DNA of 48,634 nt, taken from positions 1 through 48,634 of the IMG/VR virus record IMGVR_UViG_3300032893_000077; one strand, 5' to 3'. Both the position numbers and the translations under genes were made by a program. Shown one piece after another: positions 29,881 to 37,053 of the stretch. The stretch is from a virus. Below the pieces are notes generated by a model. The model made no database searches and was not told the DNA's origin. It was given only the letters and a program-made list of their open reading frames with translations. The number at the start of each line of letters is the position of its first letter. Within the stretch, counting starts at the first letter, position 1.

Positions 29881-30234
29881 TTAAAAATAGATGATGAGTT
29901 CGTATCCGGCGTCGAATTGAGTGATGGTCGGCGTCAGGGGACCAGCTTCGTAGGTGGCGCGCTTCCATTCAAGGGGCTGCATGAAGTCGTCATTCGCAGC
30001 CACCCACTTCACCCAATCAGACGAGCTTGCCGCGTCCTGAATGATGATCTTATTGCCCGCTGAGCCACCATCCATTGTGGCGACGGCGCGACGGGGCAGA
30101 AACGGCTTTTTCTGGTTCAGGTCGGTAGACGCCGGCCAAAGCTGATAGGGGAGCGTGAACCCTGCCGCTGCGGACGCCGAATACGTGATCGTCCATTGCG
30201 TGGCGTTCGTGGTGATTGCGATGCCTGCTGCGAT
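29881..30234 (-). CDS. Structural protein with probable non-AUG start, 117 aa
   Basis: The open frame runs from a TAG at 30252-30250 to the stop at 29881. Protein-like sequence (TPIAAGIAITTN, YSASAAAGFTLPYQLW) extends well upstream of the first ATG at 30075. The only ribosome site is AGGGAGGGG at 30249-30241, and the codon at the proper distance is ATC at 30234. A start at ATC would give 117 aa, against 64 aa from the ATG. No ATG, GTG or TTG lies between. Confidence 0.55.
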   Translation of the reverse strand: MAAGIAITTNATQWTITYSASAAAGFTLPYQLWPASTDLNQKKPFLPRRAVATMDGGSAGNKIIIQDAASSSDWVKWVAANDDFMQPLEWKRATYEAGPLTPTITQFDAGYELIIYF

Positions 30235-30249
30235 CGGAGTCCCCTCCCT

Positions 30250-30441
30250 CTACGCGCGAGGAGCCGGCATCTTTTTCGGATTAGACTGCATGCCTTTCTC
30301 GGAACCGAAGCCCTTTTTCAGATAGGGCGAATTCGGGATGGCGGCGCCGGCGTCGGTCTTGCCGTTGCCTCGGCTGGAATTGAATCGCTCCTGTGCGCTG
30401 ACTCGGCTTGTTTCAATTGAGCTGTTGCTCCCACGGGGCAT
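30250..30441 (-). CDS. 63-aa basic low-complexity protein
   Basis: ATG 30441 follows AGAGG. Ser/Arg/Gly/Lys-rich with the ending NPKKMPAPRA. It resembles the small basic proteins at 20.7-21.2 kb in size and composition. Its stop TAG is directly followed by the purine-rich ribosome site of the next gene. Confidence 0.55.
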   Translation of the reverse strand: MPRGSNSSIETSRVSAQERFNSSRGNGKTDAGAAIPNSPYLKKGFGSEKGMQSNPKKMPAPRA

Positions 30442-30500
30442 GTTATTTACCTCTAATTGCGAGTGTCTCGAAAACTCCCCATGAGATTTACGCCAGACGC

Positions 30501-30529
30501 TTGGCGTCGTCAATACGTAGGGGTAAAGT
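30501..30529 (+). promoter_or_regulatory. Leaderless-type promoter of the antisense cargo operon
   Basis: TTGGCG (30501-30506), exactly 17 bases, TAAAGT (30524-30529), seven bases, ATG at 30537. It points against the late operon and would drive the rightward four-gene island ending at 32241. Confidence 0.55.
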
Positions 30530-30536
30530 GCGTCTC

Positions 30537-30725
30537 ATGGAACCGAATATCGTGCTGACCGACGAGAACGGCAAGAAGTACCGCTACCATGTCGAATGCA
30601 GTGAGGAAGCCTTCAATTTTCTTTGGGGTCTGTTTCAATCCGCCTTTATGAAGCGCGGGCGACAAATGACCTTTGAAACCGCCGGACCAACGGGCCACGA
30701 GCCGTTCTCGGGTTTAGCGACATAA
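30537..30725 (+). CDS. Cargo-operon first gene, 62 aa
   Basis: A small beta/helix protein (NIVLTDENGKKYRYHV, FNFLWGLFQSAFMKRGRQ). The start follows the promoter at leaderless distance and has no ribosome site. It lies on the strand opposite the surrounding structural genes. Unknown family. Confidence 0.55.
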   Translation: MEPNIVLTDENGKKYRYHVECSEEAFNFLWGLFQSAFMKRGRQMTFETAGPTGHEPFSGLAT

Positions 30726-30729
30726 ACAG

Positions 30730-30801
30730 ATGGCAGTAGCGTTCATCCTGATATTCGCGGAAGACGACGACTTCGATTCCATCTCGTTGTATGGCTGTTG
30801 A
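30730..30801 (+). CDS. 23-aa putative microprotein
   Basis: Starts four bases after the preceding stop and ends overlapping the next ATG region. A hydrophobic start (MAVAFILIF) is followed by an acidic stretch. Without a good ribosome site it is only a candidate; it may act to couple translation. Confidence 0.3.
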   Translation: MAVAFILIFAEDDDFDSISLYGC

Positions 30802-31027
30802 TTGGCAACGGCTGCGCATCCGATACTTGGAAGGCTCCCGATTAGGCGAGTGGATTCTAGGGCTATGGAACGGTTATCCTCCATGCTGCATCCGATGGTT
30901 CGTCCATGTCCGATTGACTTTGCATCAACTCCCCGGAAAACAATGGCGCGAAACTGACCCAATCAGCTACGACAAAGCCCGCACAGTCGGCTACGTGATG
31001 TGCCCCAAATGCAGAAACCTCTTGTAA
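30791..31027 (+). CDS. 78-aa protein with C-terminal zinc knuckle
   Basis: Trp-rich chain with PPCC near residue 30 and CPKC close to the C-terminus, plausibly one metal site. Its end overlaps the ATP-grasp gene by up to 28 bases. It may be a partner peptide or protein of that enzyme, judged by coupling only. Confidence 0.5.
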   Translation: MAVDWQRLRIRYLEGSRLGEWILGLWNGYPPCCIRWFVHVRLTLHQLPGKQWRETDPISYDKARTVGYVMCPKCRNLL

Positions 31028-32241
31028 TTGACAATGGGCTCTACACCAACTTGGCCGCGAAGATGGCCGAAACTGCGGAAGTCGCGTACTACAGCTCGTG
31101 GCACAATTCGTTCCCAACCTCGCGCGAGTTCGCCCCTGGCACGGGATTACCGAACGTTGAGAGAGTGGATGACCCAATCACCTTCATGCTCGAAGGCAAG
31201 GCCTCTCACGTCATCGTCCCCGACCTCTATCTCGGCGGATTTGAAACTCTGGCTCGACAGCTTGGAATACCATCATGGGGCTGCAACGGCGGGTCGGAAA
31301 TAGAAACCGATAGATGGTTCCTGAAGCAGTTCCTGTCCGACAATAATCTCCCCGTCGGTTACGCCATCCAAATCGAGGGCATCGACGGCTTGGCTGAGCA
31401 TCTCCAAGAGAACAAGAACAAGTACGTCAAGGTTTCCACGTACCGGGGTGATTTAGAGACGGTTCATCATCGCAACTGGGACGCCTCGGAAGCCTCGTGG
31501 TTCTCATCTCTGAAGCACAGACTCGGCATTATCGGTAAGTCCATGAACTTCATCGTAGAAGACCCGATTCCCGATGCTCTTGAGATAGGGATAGACACCT
31601 TCGTTAGAAATGGACGTTTCGACATTCCCGCTCTGATGGGAGTGGAGAACAAGGACTCGGGTTACTTCGGCTTCATCGTGGATGAATTGCCGGAAGCCTT
31701 GGGGCCATTGGTAAGTGTACTGTCTGGATATTTCCAGCAGCACAAGTATCAGAACTTCTTTTCTAACGAGATGCGCATCACCAAGGACGGCACCATCTAC
31801 ATGACCGACGCTACCTGCCGTGTTCCATCGCCTCCAGGTGGCGTGATGATGGCAGCTATCAGGAATCTGAACGATGTCATCTTGAACGATGAGACACCCG
31901 ATTACGGAGATGCTCGCTACTGCTACGAAATCGTCCTCAAGTCCGATGTGGTAGCGAAAGATTTCCTTCAGGTTGAGTTCCCCAAGAAATTCGCTGACCG
32001 ATACGCCTTTCACAACCACTGCGTCAGGGACGGGAAGGTATGGATCATTCCCCATGATTCGCAGTATGTGGAATTCGGATCGGCATTAGGATGGGGAGCG
32101 TCGAAGGATGACGCGCGCGAGATGTGCGAAGAAGCGGCCGATGCGCTGGAGGCGGACGGCATCCGATTCGATAAATCCAGCCTGAAAGCAGCGGAAAAAG
32201 AGATAGAAAAGAAGGGCGGGTTTCTAGGAATTACGGCCTAG
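31009..32241 (+). CDS. ATP-grasp-like ligase
   Basis: 410 aa. ATP-grasp enzymes join a carboxylate to an amine or thiol through an acyl-phosphate. Visible pattern: a substrate-binding N-domain (about 1-90), KYVKVSTYRGDLETVHH near 138-154 as the nucleotide-binding strand-loop, and EMRITKDGTIYMTDATCRVPSPPG near 250-273, where the acidic residues and Arg would hold Mg-ATP, in the order seen in glycinamide-synthetase-like members. The substrate is unknown. GTG 31000 is an alternative start. The gene runs against the late operon and ends 11 bases inside the convergent ejection-protein gene. Confidence 0.6.
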   Translation: MQKPLVIDNGLYTNLAAKMAETAEVAYYSSWHNSFPTSREFAPGTGLPNVERVDDPITFMLEGKASHVIVPDLYLGGFETLARQLGIPSWGCNGGSEIETDRWFLKQFLSDNNLPVGYAIQIEGIDGLAEHLQENKNKYVKVSTYRGDLETVHHRNWDASEASWFSSLKHRLGIIGKSMNFIVEDPIPDALEIGIDTFVRNGRFDIPALMGVENKDSGYFGFIVDELPEALGPLVSVLSGYFQQHKYQNFFSNEMRITKDGTIYMTDATCRVPSPPGGVMMAAIRNLNDVILNDETPDYGDARYCYEIVLKSDVVAKDFLQVEFPKKFADRYAFHNHCVRDGKVWIIPHDSQYVEFGSALGWGASKDDAREMCEEAADALEADGIRFDKSSLKAAEKEIEKKGGFLGITA

Positions 32242-34132
32242 CGCCTGCTACTTCAGTTCCCGGCAACGGATTCGGATTGGTCTCGGGTTGCTCTTCCAAT
32301 CGCGTCCCGTAGGAGCCTGCCGCCCCACCCGCTACCCGCGAGAACTGTTCCATCGTATCCAAACTCGGATTCAGCCTGAAATTGACGTAAGCGTTCTGCA
32401 CTTTCGGGGAACCGTAGGCCATCACTTTGTCACCGAACCACGGCGCTGCAAATATCCCACCGAGCATCAACAGGGCTTCCGGCTTGCCTTTTGACAGATC
32501 ACCAAAGAATCGACCACCAGTCAGAGCACCATACCCCCCGAACAACACACCAGCACGGAGGGCGTATCGTTGCCAGCTTCTCATAGACAACGCAGAGCCG
32601 GATTTCGCGATGCCCTGCACTACCGCTTCGGGTTGAGTTCCCAAGTAGCGTGCCATCGTAACTGGATCACTGAGCGGAGAATTGTCACCGAATAGCGCCC
32701 GCACAACCTGTTGCGTACCTTTCTCGCCGCCCCATTGGCGCTGCGCCGTTTGAAGGGCGCGCATTTCTTCAACGGGAGCGTTACCAGTCGCTGATTCATT
32801 GAACAGCTTTTGCAGAAAGGCTTCCTTGATTTGCGGCATCACCTGACCGGGATGAATGTCCTCAGCCCTCTGCGCCAACCGAATCAGGTTCACCGCATCT
32901 TCGGGATGTCCCTTGATCATCGGGTCAAACAACGCCTGCGCGGCCTTCAGACCGTAATTTTCATCGCGTGGGTCGAATGCGTAGATGGTGTCCTGCATCA
33001 TCTTCCATTCTTGATCCAGTCCCTTGATACGAGACATCTGCTCTGGCGTGGCGCCCGCATCATCAAGAGCTTTTTGATAGCTCTGCGTGGCGGTATCAAA
33101 CACCTGATTGTAAGCCTGCTGCTCGAAGTTGTTGGCGCTCTTGGGCAGCTTGTAACGAAGTTCAGTCCGCAATTCCTTGGCATCCCGAGCGGAGAATGAT
33201 GGGCCAGTTTTCGCCTTTTCGCGTGCTTCCTGCGCGATCTTCCTTAATTGTGTGTTGTCGGTAATTCCTTTTTGCTGTGCTTCAATCTGCGCTTGAACAC
33301 CGGGGTCTTTCGTTACGTCGGCACCTTCGCCAGTGATTTCATTAACTTTGGCTTCCAGCCAGTTCTTGAATCCTGGTCGGATGTTCTCGGTCTGCGCAGC
33401 TTCCCGCATCTTTGCTGCGAGTCCCTGCGCATCAGCGGGAGCGTCCCATTTGGTGCCTACTTCTTCATAACGGGTGTTGAAATCAGAACGGGTCTGATTG
33501 AGCGTGGTCTGCCATGCGCCCTTGTATTTCTCGGCCTGGCTTACGTTGTCAAGCCACTCCTGCTGAAGCTCGGGAGAATCGCGCATCGCATCAATCTGCT
33601 CGTCGCTCATTCCGAGTTCGTGCCATACGTCTCGATTCTTGAGAGCCTGCTGGAGATTGGCGCGAGTACGCGGCACCTTCTCCATCTCGGGAGCAACCGC
33701 CTCTGCTCCACCCTTGCCTGCCACGGTTGCGGCGACAGGGCCGAGCATCCCCCAATAAGCGTTCATCACGGATGACTTGATGGCATCGTCCATATTCGGT
33801 GGGCGCACATGCTGTCCCATCGCTTTGCGCGCATAATACTCGGTAGCAGGACCAGAAAATCCGCCGATAGCAGCGCCGGCTACACCACCAACAAGAGCAG
33901 TAGCAGGGGCAAATGGCCCACCCACCGCCGCGCCAATTTGCGCACCCATCTCCCCACCAGCAACCGCGGGAGAAGCGCCTGCGGTCTTGGCAATGGTTTC
34001 GGTGCCTATCTGTTTGCCGATACGACGAATCTTCTGGCCGGTTGGCTCCATGATGGAACCACCTGCACCAGAAGCAAAGTCTTCATCAGTTAGGGTCTTG
34101 GCAAAATCTGCGTCGGTAAGAGTATCGGGCAC
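32231..34132 (-). CDS. Internal virion / DNA-ejection protein, 633 aa
   Basis: GTG start. The N-terminus repeats TLTDxDFA twice. Residues about 55-100 are Gly-zipper membrane-active segments (GAQIGAAVGGPF, GGVAGAAIGGFSG). The rest is a long helical, charged rod (QLRKIAQEAREKAKTGPSF). This layout resembles ejection proteins that line a channel through the envelope when DNA enters the cell. It lies next to another ejection candidate. Confidence 0.65.
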   Translation of the reverse strand: MPDTLTDADFAKTLTDEDFASGAGGSIMEPTGQKIRRIGKQIGTETIAKTAGASPAVAGGEMGAQIGAAVGGPFAPATALVGGVAGAAIGGFSGPATEYYARKAMGQHVRPPNMDDAIKSSVMNAYWGMLGPVAATVAGKGGAEAVAPEMEKVPRTRANLQQALKNRDVWHELGMSDEQIDAMRDSPELQQEWLDNVSQAEKYKGAWQTTLNQTRSDFNTRYEEVGTKWDAPADAQGLAAKMREAAQTENIRPGFKNWLEAKVNEITGEGADVTKDPGVQAQIEAQQKGITDNTQLRKIAQEAREKAKTGPSFSARDAKELRTELRYKLPKSANNFEQQAYNQVFDTATQSYQKALDDAGATPEQMSRIKGLDQEWKMMQDTIYAFDPRDENYGLKAAQALFDPMIKGHPEDAVNLIRLAQRAEDIHPGQVMPQIKEAFLQKLFNESATGNAPVEEMRALQTAQRQWGGEKGTQQVVRALFGDNSPLSDPVTMARYLGTQPEAVVQGIAKSGSALSMRSWQRYALRAGVLFGGYGALTGGRFFGDLSKGKPEALLMLGGIFAAPWFGDKVMAYGSPKVQNAYVNFRLNPSLDTMEQFSRVAGGAAGSYGTRLEEQPETNPNPLPGTEVAGARP

Positions 34133-34133
34133 A

Positions 34134-35186
34134 CTACTTCACCGGATGCCAGATACCGCTGGCATCTCGTTCGTATGTGACGCCATTTTTCGCTTGACGA
34201 TCACCGGCTACAAACAACCCATCGGGACGAGGCAGGTCCAAGGCCTTGGCTACTTCGGGATCGGTCTGCCAGATATGGGCATTGCGCTTGTCCGTCCAAT
34301 CCTTCATCAAATCGCCACCTTGAGCAGATGCTATTGTTCGTAGCGCGAGACTCGGCGGCGGATTTGCTGTGGCGTAATTGGCGAAGGCATTTTTGGCACG
34401 AGCCTGAATCCCATTCGAGATTTTCTCTGTTTCTGCCTTGGTGAGCGGTGCCTCACCCGCCGCCTTACGGCGTGCATTTTCCGCGACGGTCGCTTTCTTT
34501 CCAGCCAGATCCAATGCTTGTTGAGATGCGTCCACCGCCAATCGAGCACTGGCACCCGCGCCCGCTTCTGCGGCGGCGGTTCCCACCTTGGCAGCACGCG
34601 CCTCGCCGGTATTTTCTGCAACCGTTCGCGCCGTTGCGATATCTGCCCCCTGCTTCGCCTTTGCTGCCGTGATATCAGGAGCCAATTTTGCCCTTTCGGT
34701 TGCTTGAGCCTTTTCTGCTTCAGCAGGTATCTCGCCGTAGGTCTTTAGAATCCCGTTGGCGAGTTCAAATTGCTTGTCCATCTCCTTCTGCACGTGGGGT
34801 GGAAGATTCTGATAGTGCGGAGAATTGACGAACTGGTTGTGCCAATTCACGTAGGTCTGGGCGACGGTGCGTTGGTCCTGTCCTTGGGTAGCTTCAGGAG
34901 TGCCGCCGATAAGCGTCGGTTGCGGCGCGGTCTGCGCTTCCTGTGTAGCCTGCTGACGCATCGCCTGATGGTGCTGCAGTGCCATTTGGATCGTCTGCAA
35001 ATAATCCTTGCCGCGAGCCTTGGTGACGATCTTCTGCGCTTCAGGAGAATCAAGAATGCTCGGGTCCTTGCCCGCTTGGGCAATCAGCAGATCGGCTGCA
35101 TTCTGCGCGCCCTGCTGTTCCTGCATGTATTTGTTGCGAGCGGCACCCGCACCAAAGCCAAACAATAATCCCAATGCTCCGGCCAT
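34134..35186 (-). CDS. Ala/Gln-rich internal virion protein, 350 aa
   Basis: A Gly/Phe-rich N-terminus (GLLFGFGAGAARNK) is followed by a long helical Ala/Gln/Lys region (KAKQGADIATARTVAENTG) and a compact C-terminal domain. Composition and its neighbours make it a likely second ejection protein. It starts one base before the stop of the upstream gene. Confidence 0.6.
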   Translation of the reverse strand: MAGALGLLFGFGAGAARNKYMQEQQGAQNAADLLIAQAGKDPSILDSPEAQKIVTKARGKDYLQTIQMALQHHQAMRQQATQEAQTAPQPTLIGGTPEATQGQDQRTVAQTYVNWHNQFVNSPHYQNLPPHVQKEMDKQFELANGILKTYGEIPAEAEKAQATERAKLAPDITAAKAKQGADIATARTVAENTGEARAAKVGTAAAEAGAGASARLAVDASQQALDLAGKKATVAENARRKAAGEAPLTKAETEKISNGIQARAKNAFANYATANPPPSLALRTIASAQGGDLMKDWTDKRNAHIWQTDPEVAKALDLPRPDGLFVAGDRQAKNGVTYERDASGIWHPVK

Positions 35187-35744
35187 TTATGGACCCATCG
35201 ATATGTTTATTGGACCACCGCCAGAAGACGGTGGCGGCACGTATCCAGAGCCCGCATTCGCACCCTGCATGAAGTAATCCCAGAAGGATGGCGTGGAAGT
35301 GCTCCCCCCATAGAGACCGCCCGCTGTACCCAATGCGCTCACTCCTTGGGGAGCCTGCCCCGCGACTGTGGGCAGCGCACCAGAGATGAATTGTTCAGTC
35401 ATTTGGGAGGGGATGTTCGCTATCTCCTGCCCCCCCTGCATCTGCGCCTGTCCCAAAATCTGTTGGCCGAAGCTGCTGTTCAAAAGACCCGATTGTGCCA
35501 ATTGATTCTTCAGGTTCTGGTAGCTCGTGCTGTACGCTTGCCTTGCCGTTGCGACGTTTGCGTTTACGAGGGGGATACGGCTGTTCACCCCGCCCGTCTG
35601 GAGGCCCTCCGCCGTCTGGCTGGACAGCAGGCCCAGAGTCGGCTGGGCGTTCTTGAACAATTGGTTCCCGAACTTCGCCAACAGAGGCGCGTAGGGACTC
35701 TGCCAACTTTGACTTGAGGTCTTGCCGCCGCCACTTCCGCCCAT
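35187..35744 (-). CDS. Structural protein, ejection-group member, 185 aa
   Basis: ATG 35744 follows a strong AAGGAG. Gly/Ser/Gln-rich with NLKNQLAQSGLLNSSFGQQILGQ and a Pro/Gly-rich C-terminus (PPPSSGGGP). Such proteins occur just before long ejection proteins in podoviruses. Its first 350 bases are also read in another frame by the preceding gene. Confidence 0.65.
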   Translation of the reverse strand: MGGSGGGKTSSQSWQSPYAPLLAKFGNQLFKNAQPTLGLLSSQTAEGLQTGGVNSRIPLVNANVATARQAYSTSYQNLKNQLAQSGLLNSSFGQQILGQAQMQGGQEIANIPSQMTEQFISGALPTVAGQAPQGVSALGTAGGLYGGSTSTPSFWDYFMQGANAGSGYVPPPSSGGGPINISMGP

Positions 35745-36198
35745 CGCGGGACTCCTTGGTCAAAAAATAAATTCCTGCATCGTGACCATCGAATAGAAAA
35801 GGGATGTCTCCCTGTTTGACGAATCCTAGTCTTTCCATCTCGTCTTGTAAACGCGCCTGCTTGGTGATTGCCATCAAGACGGGGAATTGCGTGAGGGAAT
35901 AGTCCAGCACCTCATCAACATGCTTCAGCATTCCCTTGGTCTGCCGCTTGTCCTGCCGGACCCATAGACCATAGTAGGCGCCCGAAAGAACCGGCTCGAC
36001 CCACGAAGCTATCCAGATACCGCCGTTGTCCATCTCGAACATGATCTTGACGGTGTGCTTGGCCCATCCGAGGATTTCGGTGAGAGAGCGGAGCGGGGAG
36101 GCGAACAGATTTTCGAGTTCTTCGGGATGGCCACGCAATTGGCGGAGGAACCAATCAACTACCAAAGTCTCATGGCGGTCAGGATCGTAGATCAGCAT
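35395..36198 (-). CDS. GNAT-like acyltransferase with frame-extended C-terminus
   Basis: 267 aa from ATG 36198, which overlaps the upstream stop (ATGCTGA); ATG 36222 is an alternative. Residues 1-145 look like a GNAT fold (strand-rich core GIWIASWVEPVLSGAYYG, then LLxxxxxQARLQDEMERLGFVKQGDIPFLFDG). The last 115 residues are Arg/Gly/Pro-rich and lie entirely over the next gene in another frame, so they are probably read-through sequence rather than a domain. It may acetylate a virion or host protein; the substrate is unknown. Confidence 0.6.
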   Translation of the reverse strand: MLIYDPDRHETLVVDWFLRQLRGHPEELENLFASPLRSLTEILGWAKHTVKIMFEMDNGGIWIASWVEPVLSGAYYGLWVRQDKRQTKGMLKHVDEVLDYSLTQFPVLMAITKQARLQDEMERLGFVKQGDIPFLFDGHDAGIYFLTKESRDGRKWRRQDLKSKLAESLRASVGEVREPIVQERPADSGPAVQPDGGGPPDGRGEQPYPPRKRKRRNGKASVQHELPEPEESIGTIGSFEQQLRPTDFGTGADAGGAGDSEHPLPND

Positions 36199-36383
36199 AG
36201 CGGCAACTGACGTTCTCGCCATTGCTTCAATAACATACTCTCAAGGTTCAGAATCGCGGAATATAATTCCTGCCGTGCAAGGTCGGGTTGCGAATCAATA
36301 CATTCCAAGCCTGGGAACTCATCAGCGTATGCTTTCCATCTACGGGGCGATATCCTTTGCGTTTTGATGGCGATAACATTCAT
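36192..36383 (-). CDS. 63-aa hypothetical protein
   Basis: Preceded by GGGAGCAGCAGGAATGA, the repeated start element of this region. Beta strand (MNVIAIKTQRIS) followed by helices with LNLESMLLKQWRER. Overlaps the GNAT-like gene by 7 bases. Unknown. Confidence 0.5.
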   Translation of the reverse strand: MNVIAIKTQRISPRRWKAYADEFPGLECIDSQPDLARQELYSAILNLESMLLKQWRERQLPLC

Positions 36384-36625
36384 TCCTGCTGCTCCCGATG
36401 TAGGCAGGTATCTAAATCAACGAATTCTTCAAGGGTCAGAGACAACGATGAACCACTACTTCCAAAGGTTTGGCCAGTCACCTCTTCTTCCGATTGAGTG
36501 CGATTGTATGCGTCAATCCCAATAGCGACCGCCTCCTCGAATGTCCGCGCTACGATCATTGGTGAAGCGGAAATAGCGCCATTTCCGTGTTGCCGAAGAA
36601 CGTAATGGAATTTATATAGCTTCAT
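36380..36625 (-). CDS. 81-aa hypothetical protein
   Basis: Ferredoxin-like pattern (KLYKFHYVL, FEEAVAIGIDAYN) followed by a Ser-rich acidic tail ending REQQE. Start preceded by GAGCAGCAGGAATGA, and its own end forms the next copy of that element. Unknown function. Confidence 0.55.
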   Translation of the reverse strand: MKLYKFHYVLRQHGNGAISASPMIVARTFEEAVAIGIDAYNRTQSEEEVTGQTFGSSGSSLSLTLEEFVDLDTCLHREQQE

Positions 36626-36634
36626 TCCTGCTGC

Positions 36635-36856
36635 TCACTGCACCGAATCAGCTTTCACCAATCGGAGTTTCAATCCGCCCGCATTATCGGGCTCCCACAG
36701 GGGCGCCAAACTCCGATGTTGCGCGACTTCAAAGAGAAGGTCTAATGCCTCTTCAGGGGTCGCCATCAGGGGCACCTGATACACGCCCGCCTGATTCGCA
36801 TCCACCAGTGCCTTCGTAAACTGAACCAGTTGTGCCAATCTTTCATCATTCATCAT
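36635..36856 (-). CDS. 73-aa helical protein
   Basis: ATG 36856 overlaps the upstream stop (ATGA) in a GGGGAGCAGCAAGAATGA element. Helical with QLVQFTKALVDANQAG. Longer frames reaching 36943 lie inside the previous gene and are not used. Unknown. Confidence 0.5.
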   Translation of the reverse strand: MMNDERLAQLVQFTKALVDANQAGVYQVPLMATPEEALDLLFEVAQHRSLAPLWEPDNAGGLKLRLVKADSVQ

Positions 36857-37053
36857 TCTTGCTGCTCCCCGTACCATAGCGGACCTTCGTCGATCTCCTT
36901 GAGTTTGTCCGCATCTATCGCGACCGACATCATTTGCACCCAACCCTTTCGCTTACGGTCGGTGCTGAGCTTACGGAAACCCAATGCTTTGTAATGCCAC
37001 CACATAGCTGCAGGTGCCCATTCCACGACTTCCGTCTTTAGGGCTTTCTTCAT
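36853..37053 (-). CDS. 66-aa basic hypothetical protein
   Basis: Trp- and Lys-rich (WWHYKALGFRKLSTDRKRKGW), ending WYGEQQE like the tail-hub protein's end. ATGA overlaps on both sides and the repeated start element upstream. Possibly a small virion or host-interaction protein; no family. Confidence 0.5.
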   Translation of the reverse strand: MKKALKTEVVEWAPAAMWWHYKALGFRKLSTDRKRKGWVQMMSVAIDADKLKEIDEGPLWYGEQQE

